From Emydura subglobosa (Eukaryota > Chordata > Testudines > Chelidae), in NCBI GenBank assembly GCA_007922225.1, contig ML679956.1:78778839-78842838 (forward strand): a stretch of 64,000 nt of DNA, given 5' to 3'. The translations under genes were made by a program, and so were the position numbers. Shown here piece by piece: positions 9,601 to 20,762 of this stretch. How positions within the stretch are numbered: position 1 is the stretch's first letter; the number at the start of each line of letters is the position of its first letter. The notes beneath the pieces are model-generated. The model saw only the letters and a list, made by a program, of their open reading frames with translations. It ran no database searches and was not told the DNA's origin.

Positions 9601-12024
9601 ATGAACAGCCGCCGCAGATTTGGAGCTTCTGGGTGGGAACAGATCATTAATAAAAATAGTCTGGCTGCTTATATTGAGTCTTTGGGTAAAGGGAAAAACC
9701 CATGGGCGGACGGGATGTTTGAAGGCAAGTCAGCGGTGGGAAGAACTGTAAGCCTAAATAGCCCAAGGTTAATTGTGTATATAGTTGTACAAGGTATAAA
9801 CATTCATATTGTATATAGTTGAAGTCAGATGGCTTGAACTCCATGTTAATGAAGATGGAGTCTCTGTCTCCAGCCATAGTCACTACCTCCAGCAGATTCT
9901 TGGCACGCTGCCAAGCCCCTTAATCTGCCTGGTAAAACCTGTTAAGGTGGGAAATCGACATCTAAGTAGGTCAGGGTGCCGTGTGCACCACAGTATGGTG
10001 CCAGGTGCAGAGGGTAGTGCCGTGTGCACACCCTCCCAGGGCGGGAAATTCCAGCCCTCGGATTGGATCTCTACCATTGATCCCAAGGCTATATAAGATC
10101 AGCACGCCCAGTAACGGTTGCTGTCCATTCTAGCGACAGTGTGTGGGAGATATGTTTGTGGTTGTTAAGGGTAGGCCTCATCGGACCTGGAGCCAAAGAA
10201 TACGATCGATGGACCAGGCAGAGAAGAAGACGAGCACCTCACCAGATCGTAATATCAACGCCAGGAGGGGCGAAGACATACCGTAAACCTATACCATCAA
10301 GTGCTTAGAGATAATTGGGGGTTGTCCCGGGGTTAAGTTTGTGGTACGTGGGTCCGGGGTTCATCCCCTTTGTATCGACCCTCATGCTTTTATTTGTTTG
10401 TCACCCAATAAATTGACCCTGTTCTGTTTTGGAAAGACCATCTGTCCTGTCGTTCATCGTAGGCCGTTGATAGATGCGTCCAGATAAAGACCCCTCACCC
10501 TAATTAACTGTTAGAGGGTTAACAGAATTGGTAACAGGAAAACCCAAACCCACAAAGAAACAAATTAAGAGAGCCCTATGGTATGGATTAGCTAAGGCAA
10601 TCCGAGAGCTGCAGGGTTGTGTGGATGAACTGGAAAGTTGGTTTCTCTGTCTCCAGGGGGAGATCACCCAAAAGGAGATTCAGATCTCCGAACTGAAGTG
10701 TAAGAAAGAGTGGCTGACGGCCCAGTCCCTTAGCCAGTCCTCTAGGAGAACATACCTGGAAAATCAGGTCAGGGAGCTAACGGAAGTCTTGGCTAAAACA
10801 GAGAAAGAGATAAATAAATGTACTGCTGGGCAAGAAGTATCCAGGGCTGCAGTAAGGAGCCTCAGGAGACAGCTCAAGGAAACCCCCAGGGTGGAGCAAA
10901 CCATTCCGCAGGCAGAAGTCATGCAAAGGAATTGGAAATAGAGCTAAGGGAAACAAGAGGAACGTTAGCTGCCTTGAAGGGCAGGAGGTATAGAGGCGAG
11001 CAAAGCAACTCCAGCGTTAGCTCTGAGAGTGACTCACTCGAGTCCAGTGAAAGTGAGCCAGACTCACGCAGGAGGGGAGCATGCATGATCCCTTCAGCTC
11101 CTCCCGTAGAGGGGAAAGGGAAGTCCCTTATGGAAGGGCCTGGTGTGAGAAAAGATGGGATACCTAAAACCACAAGTGTGGTTCAGTATGTGGATCCAGC
11201 AAAGCCTGCCGAGATAGCCTGAGTACCAGACATACACCAGAGCAGACATGAGCCATGGGAAAGACCTTGGGTCCTTTAAATAGGTAAACGGTGACAGATT
11301 GAGTCAGTCAAGCAGGTGGGATTCCTGGCTTACATGGGGAAGATCGGGTCGCACTGGCGGGAGAATCCATGATAGCAGAGGATTTCAGGGCGCTGCCTGC
11401 AGAAATTCAGATGGCTTCGGTAGCAGATATTGTAGAAGCACTTCTGGGACTCTTTAAACGTTATAGTCTGGGTGTAAGCCTGATCAGAAGATTTTATTCA
11501 GATAAACAAAGGGTTCATGAGAGGCCTGAAAAGTACATACTGAGAAAGAAGGTGCTGTTCTGGATGGCAGGAGCAATCCAACCAGACACCCCGGAGTTTA
11601 GGGAAGCTCTCTTGCGGGGCTTGCTTCCCACTTTGAAGGTAACTTCGGGCCCAATAGATCCTGCAACTGCATCTCTGCAGGAAACAGAAAAGAGAGTGAG
11701 ATCCGCACCGGGAGGCGTTTCCGGGCCCTAAGAAGAAGATCGCAGTGTTGAGTGTTGGAGGGAAGTCCAATATCCCAAAGAAGAAGGTAGCCTTTGAGAA
11801 CAGCGACCATAAGCAGTAAGGATAACAGATGGTGGAAGTCGATGCAGCCGCTTACAGAAAAACAGCAATTCAGAAATGTCGTCTGGAAGCAGCTTCTGAA
11901 ATACGAAACAAAAGAAGCCATCCATGGTTTAGAGACCAGCGAATTGTTGCGGAGACTAGCCATCCATGAAGGGAAGGCACGGACAGTGGCGGCAGCATCA
12001 GATCAAAGCGAAAGCTTACAATGA
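9601..12024 (+). pseudogene. gag: ERV-1 gag remnant, split by a solo LTR
   Basis: The N-terminal piece starts at ATG 9601 and stops at the LTR inserted at 9747. Coding sequence resumes after 10524 with a KPKPTKKQ...ALWYGL segment matching the sister Gags, then a long coiled coil (to about 10941), a Ser/Glu/Asp-rich linker in another frame (10940-11222), a capsid segment (11369-11731, with FYSDKQRVHERPEKYILRKK) and a basic C-terminal segment (11794-12024). Gag would form the particle shell. At least three frame changes separate the parts and a stretch is lost near 11222-11369. The end, CAATGA at about 12019-12024, is shared with the sister proviruses. Confidence 0.75.
9747..10524 (+). repeat. 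solo LTR inside ERV-1 gag
   Basis: The LTR runs from TGTAAGCC (9747) to GGTTAACA (10524), about 778 bases. Three boxes lie at 9976, 9998 and 10017, TATATAAG at 10090-10097 and AATAAA at 10407-10412. It is flanked by GAAC on the left and GAAT on the right, a 4-bp target duplication with one change. Gag homology stops and resumes on either side, so this is an insertion into gag left behind by LTR-LTR recombination and not the 5' LTR of the provirus. It is closely similar to the ERV-2 LTR. Confidence 0.8.
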
Positions 12025-12139
12025 AGGGGCCAAGCTTCCCCCGCCCCTCCCCTAGAATCAGTAGTGCCAGTTGTACAAGATCAGTGGGGACAGCCTGTTG
12101 TGTTAGCTATGTTACAAGAGCAGTTCAGTAAAGAGATCA

Positions 12140-12412
12140 AGGTTTTCTCATAGATACTGGCACAGCTGTTTCGATCATCTGTACAAAGGGAAGTCCTGTA
12201 GCCACGACGTTACCCGTTAAAGAATGAAAAACCTGAGGGGGTTTCAATGGCAACAACAGTGTTATTCCTTTCACTTACTAGATCTCAAGTTTTCACTGCC
12301 ACCTTTGGGATGAAGCCACTGGATGGCACAGGAATATTGGGAATTGATGCTCTGAAAAGCATTGGGGCTGTTATTGATCTCCCCAACAGGACAATTCTAT
12401 CACAGAGTAGTA
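12140..12412 (+). pseudogene. pro: ERV-1 protease remnant
   Basis: The frame includes LIDTGTAVSII (from 12147), the active-site loop of a retroviral aspartic protease, and further on GILGIDALKSIGAVIDLPN, which aligns with GILGMDVLTKLGAVVDLPN in ERV-2. In retroviruses the enzyme dimerises to cleave Gag and Gag-Pol. The stretch between these motifs is frame-disrupted. Homology ends near 12412, after which no polymerase is found. Confidence 0.75.
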
Positions 12413-12558
12413 GTACCAGGGCCCTACCATCAATCAAATGTTGGTCCCGCCGCCCGACCCCTAAGGCTCTGCCCTGGCCCCTCAGGACCCACCCCCTGTC
12501 ACATTATGGCCCGCCCCCTGGGGCATTACTTCTGGGTCAAGATGGACACCAGACTGAA

Positions 12559-12745
12559 AGTGGGTCGTGTGACCCCTCTGAGAACTCCTGCCACTGCCCT
12601 CCACCAAGAGGATCGGGTTTCACCCCTGCAGGACCTCCCTGAGAGCAAACTTGACAAAAAAGGGCACACGGTAGGCAGAGTGACCTGCCCAGAAGTGGGT
12701 CATGTGACCCCCTCTGAGAACTCCTCCCACAGCCCTCTACCAATC
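12559..12745. repeat. direct repeat of about 48 bp
   Basis: Two copies beginning AGTGGGTC(G/A)TGTGACCCC and continuing through CTGAGAACTCCT(G/C)CCAC start at about 12559 and 12695, separated by about 136 bases. The flanking sequence (12413-12966) holds no recognisable gene. The function is unknown. Confidence 0.6.
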
Positions 12746-12966
12746 AGAGTGAATTTCAACCGCTTTGGCCATCCCAGAAGGGAAACATGTATCAATTGGA
12801 ATAGGTGTAGCATGGTGGTCTAGGCAGGAACCCTTGACCGATCTCTAGGGCTCAACGGTTGGCCGGCTGGCAGCACAGGCCCCAGAAGTCTCAGCGCCGA
12901 GCGGAAGAGCCCATCTCGTTTCAAGAATGCGTGTTTCAGAAATCGTGGAAATGCTGAGAGGAAAAT

Positions 12967-13143
12967 ATGGACTCCTTCACCACCCCTGTGAAAACTTCAG
13001 AATTTGTTTTAGCTCTGAGGGCCTTGGCCCCCCTGCGTAGAAAGCGCTACATCAGCAACAGTTCTGAGGAGGAGAAAGAGGAAGAGGCCAAGGTGAGCCT
13101 TTTGGCCCAGCCTTTGTTGGATATGTTGGAACCCAAAACCTGA
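12967..13143 (+). CDS. 58-residue ORF with acidic cluster, unknown
   Basis: ATG 12967 opens a 58-codon frame closed by TGA 13141-13143. The product has a short basic patch (LRRKRY) followed by an acidic run (SSEEEKEEEAK) and a hydrophobic C-terminal third (LLAQPLLDMLE). No family is recognised. It lies about 530 bases upstream of the Maverick-type integrase remnant on the same strand, so it could belong to that element. It could also be a chance frame or an exon fragment. Confidence 0.25.
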   Translation: MDSFTTPVKTSEFVLALRALAPLRRKRYISNSSEEEKEEEAKVSLLAQPLLDMLEPKT

Positions 13144-13674
13144 TCAACTGAGAGGCAGCCCGACAAAAGTGAGGAAGGCAGCCGCGGCTCGCGAGAGTCG
13201 CCAGTGGACAAGGCAAATGGAGAAGATGCAGTGCAGATAAAGAAACAATAAGAAGTGATGGCCGAGCATGGGGACGTGAGGGGTTAGGTACAAACCAAGT
13301 GGCAGTGGCTTACATTTATTTCTTTTCTGAAAATCTCTCGACAACTCGACGATGACTTTCTACAGGCCTTTGAGAACCTACACATAGGTAGCCCTGTTGG
13401 AGTAAATCTATCATGCATCAGATGTTTTGCTGAAACACAGATCTCGAGAGGAAAATCCAGAAAAGTACAAAATGGAAGAATGAACCAGCTCAGACTCCCT
13501 AATGGTAGGGGTCATGGTGTCCATTTTCACAGGCGGTTGTAAAAGGGCGTGTTAAACCCGGCGATTAATAAAAACATGTTTAAATTTGTCAATGTGAATG
13601 TGTCCCCTCCATACTTGTGTTAGTAAAAGACATTACAAGTAACAGTCATGTCTACACAGACGATTCTTTTAAAG

Positions 13675-14727
13675 AAAATATATTACACCCCTGGGGAAGT
13701 TGGGAGCTTGGTAGGGTGAACTTTGTTTTTCACACAGCCAAAAAACGTAGTAAAACTTTGAACAGAAGATAGATAACAACTTGGCTTTCAGATGAGGACG
13801 CTTATGCTTTACACAAACCATTTTGTACACAAATACGTTTTAAAAGAAACAAGACCGTTGTTTCAGACATGGATGCGCAATGGCAGATTTGGTGGATATG
13901 CAACAGTTCCCCAAACACAACAGCGATTTTAAGTACATCTTAACAGCAATAGACATTCTATCCAAATATGCCTGGGCTTAGGCCTCAAAGACAAGATGGG
14001 TGGTGAAGTACCCAAGGCCTTTAAAGCTATTTTCAGTGAAGGTTGCATGCCTCAAAAATTATAAACCAATAGTGGAAAAGAATTTTTAAACAAACCTCTA
14101 AGCAGGTTATTAAAGCGTCACGGCATCCACCATTTTGTTACTAATAATGAAGTCAAAGTGGAGGCTGTGGAGTGATTTAACAGAACTTTAAAATCTAAGA
14201 TGTGAAGATATTTTACATCCCACAACACCTTTCGCTACATCGACGTGTTACCCAAGTTTATAAAGAGTTACAACCGGAGCTTTCACAGAACTATACGTAT
14301 CAGACCCATTGATGTTAACCCCTCAAATTCTCTAAAGGTGTGGAAAATGGTTTACAGAGACAGTTTTAAAATAAAACCGGTTGTTGTCTCTTTTAGAAAA
14401 GGCGATCACGTGAGACTATCTAAAACCAAAGGAGCTTTTGAAAAAAGTTATGAACAAACAGTTACCGATGAGATATTCATAGTGGATGAAGCCTTAACCA
14501 AGGGCCAGAGACTTGTATACCAATTAAAAGATTACGAGGGTGAGACAGTTGCTGGGTCTTTTTATCCTGAAGAATTACAAAAAGTAAACCCCAAATGGAA
14601 GAGAATTTACAGGACTGAAAAAGTTCTAGCAGAGAAAGGAAAAGGGAGAATAAAGCAGCTACTGGTGAAATGGTTGGATTTGGCAGGTTTTCAGCCGTGT
14701 ACCAGCCCTTATCACATTGACGAGTGA
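13675..14727 (+). pseudogene. Polinton/Maverick (adintovirus-type) integrase pseudogene
   Basis: An N-terminal YYTPG phrase is followed by WLSDEDAYALHKP, DAQWQ, LVDMQQFPKHN and YILTAIDILSKYAWA, the catalytic-core opening typical of integrases of Maverick/Polinton elements and adintoviruses. The later part is an open 160-codon frame (14245-14727) with the core end (SYNRSFHRTI) and a beta-rich segment (GDHVRLSK). A short chromodomain-like tail follows (about 14602-14727: YRTEKVLAEKGKGRIKQLLVKWLD). Several stops and frame changes interrupt 13690-14240, so it is dead. No major capsid, packaging ATPase, protein-primed polymerase or terminal repeats were found; only this gene survives. The family call is from motif recognition. 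Confidence 0.75.
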
Positions 14728-14884
14728 ATCCCTCTTTATTCTTCCACTACTAGGGATTGGAAGGTAATTATTTGTTGTTTGGGTGTTTGGAACCAAATAA
14801 AAAATTATTACTTCTTTGGCACGATAAGAGCGATTCTTCGTAAGCCTTGTTATTGCACAGGCGCAATAGTTTTGGGAGTCCTCC

Positions 14885-15246
14885 ATGATTGAATCTTGCT
14901 CTTGGGTTCAATTCCTAGCAGGGAACGATTCGGTCACATTTGGATTAGAACCTATAAACCCCGCTGGAAGAGTATTAAACGAGACGACAATTCAGCCTTT
15001 TACCGCAAAAACTGGTTTGGTGGTTTGGACTAGAACAGGTCCCAGAGACTGTATTACTTTAGGCCATTGCTTTGTTTGGCGCATAGAGCCAGGACCCTAG
15101 GTATAGCATCCTCCTTTCTGGGTAAAAAGTCTCGAGTAATCGCATTCGTAAAAACTGTGGATTGTGGCCTAACACTCGAGGAGAGAGAGGACCTTGTTAA
15201 AACTTTACGGTACGCCAGAGGTTTTATTAGCATTTCTATCAAATAA
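14885..15246 (+). other. coding-like remnant, family unknown
   Basis: A 71-codon frame (14885-15100) and a second frame ending at TAA 15244-15246 (with KKSRVIAFVKTVDCGLTLEE) look like two halves of one coding sequence separated by a frame change near 15110. The second half reads like a charged, helical protein. Position between the integrase remnant and the retroviral remnant allows either origin. I do not recognise it. Confidence 0.2.
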
Positions 15247-15449
15247 TGGCATATTCTGATGGACCGGGTTCTTTTGGGTCTGAGCTACAGCTCCCCAAAT
15301 CCCAATGTCCCTGGAAAAATCACAGTCATAGACTTGACCCAACTAATCAGGAAATATTGCTACACGTTAACTTTCATGCTGGGTGACAAGATCATTAGCC
15401 TATAGAAATACATTTTACCATATGCAATGACCAAAGTTCAGATTGGGGA

Positions 15450-16394
15450 ATGAATAGGATAGTGAGGTTGACTTTGCCAGGATGGGGATGTCTATGGAAT
15501 GCTTGGGGACGCCCAGGTTCTCCATGGATCCACCATATTGCTGCGTTCTTCCAGGATCCAAACTTTGCGCAAGGGAACCGGCAGGTGAATGTGGCGTCCA
15601 AAAGCTCCTCAAGATGTCACAGAGTCAGTTTTTCTTTTCTTAAAGGAAAAGGTAAAAAATCATTGCAGGAAAGATTGGATTTTTTAGCATGGGCCAGAAG
15701 GCACCGCCTTCCATTTCTGGGTGATGTAACAGAAGCTTCCTTTACGGAGGACGAGAAAAAGATATGGGCCAAATTAAAAAAGGGAAAATCTAGAATAAAT
15801 GGAATATTGACTCCTCATGATCTGGAAGGTCTGGCTTTACAAGGAAATGTAATAACGGCAATGGCAAATTCAGGTTTTTCAAAGGATAACAAAGCTTTGT
15901 CAGCTGTTTCTTTGTCCCCTGAGGCTTTAAATAAAGCACCCTCAGCCCCACCGGAGTATGGTCAGGCTGTTCCATGGTCTGCTATGCCCTTACCGGTGAT
16001 ACCATCCAACCTCTTTCCCAAACCCAAAGGATTGGGAAGGGTCCTAAGAGTTTCATATAAGAGGGATATCGGGTATGGGACTCAAGCCACTCTCGAAAGG
16101 GATCTTAAAGATATAAACTTTAAAGGATGGGAGTGTGTGATATATGATGTTTTATTAAAGTTAAACGAGGAGCAAGTGCTCTCGCCTTTGTCTTTCAGAT
16201 ACCACCCAAAGCAGCCTAGACGATTCCGAGGGGGAGATCACGTGTGGGTTCAGACCTCACCGACAACTGGACTAGAGCCAGCGACTGTGGTAGCTCTGGG
16301 TGATCACTCATTGGATTACCATGTTGCAATCGCAGGTCAGCAGATTTCCTCTGTACGTGTTCATCAGTCTTCTCTTCGTCCTCAGGAACTGTAG
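15450..16394 (+). pseudogene. gag-like and integrase-end fusion ORF of a second retrovirus type
   Basis: This is an uninterrupted 314-codon frame from ATG 15450. Residues about 70-130 look like a basic matrix-type region (KSLQERLDFLAWARRHRLPF). About residue 170 lies PSAPPEY, a PSAP and a PPxY late-budding motif overlapping in one string. The final 70 residues (FRGGDHVWVQT...LEPATVVALGDHS...VRVHQSSLRP) look like the SH3-like end of a retroviral integrase. Capsid, protease, RT and most of integrase are absent between them, so the frame probably spans a large in-frame deletion. An env start overlaps its end, as in many retroviruses. It is not closely similar to the ERV-1/2/4 proteins. Confidence 0.5.
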
Positions 16395-16480
16395 TGATAA
16401 CTGTCCCTGCAAGACCAGCGACACCCTTACAGAATATAAGATGTCTTGTTATAACTACAAGCAAAACAGATGGAAAGAGT
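16321..16480 (+). pseudogene. env: env N-terminal fragment, cut by DIRS-A
   Basis: ATG 16321 lies inside the integrase-like end of the preceding ORF, in another frame, a usual pol-env overlap. The first residues form a hydrophobic signal-peptide core (FPLYVFISLLFVL) followed by a cysteine-rich start (CSDNCPC) and a polar extracellular-looking stretch. The frame is broken at 16480/16481 by the left end of DIRS-A. The continuation lies at 22159. An envelope surface subunit would bind the host receptor; this copy cannot be made intact. Confidence 0.5.
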
Positions 16481-16525
16481 TTCTCTCTTCAAGTGATTAC
16501 TCATATCCATTCCATTATAGGTGTG
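16481..16525 (+). repeat. left terminal inverted repeat of DIRS-A
   Basis: TTCTCTCTTCAAGTGATTAC followed by a TCATATCCATTCCATTATAG phrase is the inverse of 21808-21850 at the right end. The following 5' untranslated region (about 16515-16680) also reappears inverted at 21907-22090. Confidence 0.8.
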
Positions 16526-16804
16526 TGCGTGCCCTGTGCACAGATTCCCGGAACTTTTTTCCCCTTAGCAAGCCCGTTAGGGTCGGCTCAGGAGCCCCCT
16601 GGAGTACCGCGCTCATGCCGTGGTACATAGGGCGCTGCCGACCCTGCGGGCCCTCAGTTCCTTCTTTCCGCCTGTTGACGGTTGCTGGAACGTTTGCCTC
16701 TTGCCTAGCAAGTCGCATCCCCTTAGTAATTGTTAGCTGATTGTTACAGATTGTTAGAGTTAAGTAGTTAAGGAAACCCTCAGGGGTTTTCTTCATGTTG
16801 GGCC

Positions 16805-19087
16805 ATGCCTGGCTCAAGGGGCTTCAAACTCTGCAGCGAGTGTGCCAAGCCTGTTCCCGTGAGTGACCCTCACGATTGCTGCCTCCGATGCCTCAGAGAG
16901 CAGCACCGCAGAGATAAATGTAAGATCTGCAGAGCCTTCAAGCCCCGCACCCAAAAGGAGAGGGAGGCGCGGCTCAAGGCTATCCTCATGGCGTTGGTCC
17001 TCCATCCGGACTCTGAACCGGTGCGTTCCCCTGCGGCACCGAGCATCTCCTCGGTGTGGAGCGCTCCTGCAGCACCGGTGTCGTCTATCCAGGGCCCGGC
17101 ACCGAAGCGCCACAAGGACACCGCGCGCCGAGGCTCCCCCGCACCACCTGCCCGGCCTCGGGGGAGTCAGGAGATGCCCCAGCCACGTGCCGTGGAGATT
17201 ACTCCGGCACCGGCATCTCCACGCAGGGAGCCTTCCCCAACTCTGTGGAGTGGGGTAGCGCCCCTGCAAGGACCAACAACGCCGGAGTGTTCGCTGCGGC
17301 ACGCATCCTCATGGGCCTGCCCACGCCTCCGTCCCACCCTCGGCCGAGGGCTAAGGGACCTGCGTCTCAGGGTAAACCCGCGCTGGGTGGCCCCGGTGGT
17401 TGGCAGAGACAGGAGTCCAAGTCTCCCCCCAGACGGTCAAGGAGGGTAGAGAGTGCGGGCTCCCCTCCCAGCTCCAGCACCGAGTCTTCGAGTTCCTCGA
17501 CATTGTGGCACCAAGGGCGGTCTAGAGGTTCACGCAGGGGCCGTAGCTTTACCTCTCAGTCCTCCCTGGAGAGCCGAGCTCGGCACTGCATACCACGGCA
17601 CCGGTCTCAATCCCCGGCACCTAGCTCGGCGTGGAGCCCACTACCCCACGACATCTTGACGCCGGCACCGACGGCTCCGGCACCTCGCAGGCGATCACGC
17701 TGCTCGCGGTCCAGATCCTCGCGGTCTCGCTCCTCGCATCAGCACTGATGGCACCGCTCCCGCTCCCAAGGGGGGAAGTGTCGACGCAAGACATCGAGGG
17801 GAAGGAGACATTCCAGCTCCAGCAGCTCCTTTCCACGCCGGCACCGCAGACGCCGGCACCGGCGGTCACCATCATCGTCCTCCAGGAGCCGCTCCCCTTT
17901 GAAAGGAAGTAAGCGGAGGTCCAGCGGCTCCGGATCCAGATCCCGGCACCAGGTGTCCCAGTCGGCACCGATGCCAGCTCCAGCGTGGCCTCAGGGACCT
18001 TGGCAATGGCCATATTGGGGTTCTTGGGGTACACAAGTGGGCCAGGCTACCACCTCGGTCCACTCATCGGTGGCTCTGCCACCACACCCCTCTACGAGCC
18101 AGCCGGATAAGGGCCATCCCTCCGATGGGGGATCAGACCCTGAGGAAGGCCCTTCCAAAGGGCCACTTCCGCAATCCTCCTCCTCATCCCCGGACGACGT
18201 CACCTCCCGGGACCGTAGGGCACCACTGCCCGACTTCAAGGCTCATCAGGACATGCTAAAAAGAGTAGCAAGCAACCTGAATTTAGAGCTAAAAGAGCTC
18301 TCAGAGGAGGAGGACCCACTCTTCGGGGTTTCGGGGACGGCAGGCCCATCTAGAGTAGCCCTGCCTGTGCACGAGAGGGTACTCAAATTGGCAAAATCCC
18401 TCTGGCAAATCCCCGCCTTGGTTCCCCCTACTTCCAAGGGCGCTGAGAGGAAATACTTCGTACCCACCAAGGGGTTTGAATACTTATATAACCACCCTGC
18501 CTCATGCTCGTCAGTGGTGGACACAGAAAACCAGCGAGACAGACGGGGCCCAGGGTAACACCCCCAAAAATAAAGACGCCAAGAAGCTAGACCTGTTTGG
18601 CCGCAAGGTCTACTCAACAGCGTCTCTGCAGCTGAGGATCGCGAACCACCAGGCGCTCCTTGGGAGGTATAACCTCAACCTCTGGTCCTCACTGCAGAGG
18701 CTTGCTAAGATCCTGCCACAAGTGTTACCCCAAGATCAAGCGGCGGACTTCTCGACTGTCATAGAGGAGGGCACTGCGGTGGCAGAAGTGGCCTTGCATT
18801 CCACCAGCGACGCGGCGAACGCTGCCAGCAGGGCTATGGCCTCGGCCATAGTCATGCGACGATCCTCGTGGCTCCAGTCGTCGGGGCTGTCCCAAGAGGT
18901 CCAGCAGACCATACAAGATCTTCCATTCAATGGTGCTGGCCTCTTCTCAGACAAAACCGATGACAAGCTCCATGCCCTGAAGGATTCAAGGGCTACGCTG
19001 CGGTCCCTAGGGCTCTACACCCCACAGGCCTCGAGGCGTCAGTCTCGGCCTCAGGTTCAACGGCAACCTCAACCTCCCCCAAGGTAA
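16805..19087 (+). pseudogene. DIRS-A Gag, frameshifted
   Basis: ATG 16805 starts a Gag with an N-terminal cysteine motif (CLRCLREQHRRDKCKIC, residues about 35-51), then a Pro/Ser/Arg-rich region with RS runs (to about 17980). The W-P-Y-W motif and an acidic Ser-rich linker come next, then a capsid-like helical C-terminal half (KKLDLFGRKVYSTASLQLRI...ANHQALLGRYNLNLW). Frame changes occur near 17285, between 17748 and 17899, and near 18540. In DIRS elements Gag packages RNA. Unlike the three sister copies, this one has no stop codon after the WPYW motif. Confidence 0.75.
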
Positions 19088-19208
19088 CCCCCCAGACCCG
19101 CTCAACCCAGGAGGGGTCGGGAGCAGTTCCGGGGCCCCAACCGCCGTGACCATTTGGGCTCTTCGGCAGGGCCTCAGCAAGGCCCAAATAAGGGCCAAAA
19201 TAATAAAA

Positions 19209-20740
19209 AGTCCTTTTGACGGTGCGCACGAGGGTGCACTCTTCCTTTCCTCCTGGATCTCAACCAGCCCTTTGCCCACAGACTCAGGCCGCATTATGCC
19301 CACTGGCAAAATATTACTTCGGACTGATGGGTCCTTGGTATAGTCCGCAGGGGCTATGCCCTACAGCTGACGGCCTTCCCTCCAGATTCTCCCCCTACCC
19401 AGTCCCTCTTCAGGGACCCCTCTCACGAGCAGCTCCTCATTCAGGAAGTCTGCTCCCTCCTTCAACTAGGAGCGGTGGAAGAGGTTCCTCCACAAGAAAG
19501 GGGAAGGGGATTTTATTCAAGGTATTTCCTGAGGCCCATTCTAGATCTCCGCCATCTGAACAAGTTCATCAGACGCTTCAGGTTCCATATGGTCTCCCTA
19601 GACTCCATCATTCCTACCCTAGATCCAGGTGACTAGTATGCTGCCCTCGATTTAAAGGACGCATATTTTCACATCTCTATCCCCCCGGGGCACAGAAGGT
19701 TTCTACGATTTGTAATAGCTGGTGGCCACTACCAGTTTTCGGGCCTGCACTTTGGCTTATCGTCCACCCACAGAGTGTTTACGAAGTGTATGGCAGTAGT
19801 CGTGGCCCACCTCCGCCACAGGGGAGTGCAGATATTCCCATACCTGGATGACTGGCTGATCCGGGGCAGGTCCAGGGCCCATGTCAGGAACAGCCTAGAG
19901 CTCATGTGCGCAGCGTGCACCAACCTGGGGCTGCTCATCAACGAGCAGAAGTCCGTTCTCACCCCGGTGCAGCGCATAGAGTTCATTGGGGCCACACTGG
20001 ATGCCACCCAGGCCAGAGCCTTCCTCCCAGGCGATGTCCCTCCACATCGGTGTCAGGGAACTCAGAGCAGTCCACCAGGCATGCAAAGTTTTCCTCCGGT
20101 TTCTCAAGAGCAGAGTGGTACAGGTCCTAACGGACAATACAGCAGCCATGTTCTATATGAACAGGCAGGGGGAGCGCGCTCCTCGGCGCTCTGTCAGGAG
20201 GCCATGCAACTTTGGGACTTGGCGGTGAGACACGACTTTCATATATCTGCCTCTCACCTCCTGGGGGTCAGGAACGACGAGGCGGACCGCCTCAGCAGGT
20301 CGTTCCTTCCCCGACACAACTGGTCACTACACCCGGAGGTGGTGGCTTCTGTCTTCCGCAAGTGGGTGTTCCCCAACTGGACCTGTTCGCGTCGTCCTGA
20401 AACAGGAAATGCCCGAGGTTCTGCTCGCTCTGGGGTCGCAAGACGGGCTCCATCTCCGACGCGTTCCTTATAGACTGGACGGGGACCCTCATGTATGCGT
20501 TTCCCCCAATTCCACTGCTGCCCAGAGTCCTCTTGAAGATCAAGAGATAAAAGGCGGATGTCATACTGATCGCCCCAGCTTGGCTGAGAAAGCACTGGTT
20601 CAGCATATTGCTGGACCTGTCCATAGCCACGCCTCTGCCGCTCCCGAGGCGTTACGACCTGCTCTCCCAGGACCAGGGTCACCTGCTCCACCCAGACCTG
20701 GACTCCCTCCATCTGACAGCTTGGAGACTCTGTGGCTGAC
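19209..20740 (+). pseudogene. DIRS-A reverse transcriptase-RNase H, deleted
   Basis: The RT core is visible as a LDLKDAYFHISIPPGH-type segment (about 19650-19690), FGLSS and the catalytic YLDD at 19841-19852, then LLINEQKSVLTPVQRIEF. At about 20030 the frame jumps from ARAFLP straight to the RNase H segment VRELRAVHQACKVF, losing several hundred bases that DIRS-C and DIRS-D retain. RNase H continues with LTDNTAAMFY and GVRNDEADRLSRS. Early stops and a frameshift in the first third complete the inactivation. The missing part includes the thumb and the first RNase H aspartate. Confidence 0.8.
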
Positions 20741-20762
20741 GGAGTGAGAGAGAGCCTGTTCC

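Larger units (their letters stand above)
7519..12412 (+). mobile_element. ERV-1, degraded provirus (5' LTR, gag, protease)
   Basis: The order is 5' LTR (7519-9029, interrupted by another LTR), decayed primer binding site (9034-9051), leader, gag (9601-12024, interrupted by a solo LTR) and a protease remnant (to about 12412). Gag and protease match the better preserved ERV-2 and ERV-4 in this window. Polymerase, env and the 3' LTR are missing, so the provirus is truncated. Many stops and frame changes mark it as the oldest family member here. The left end is placed at a TGTAGG start that fits the family; no paired target duplication can be checked. Confidence 0.65.

Noticed and set aside
9747..10524. 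Treating this LTR as the 5' LTR of ERV-1
   Set aside because: Gag coding lies on both sides, and a decayed primer site with an LTR end lies upstream at 9029-9051.
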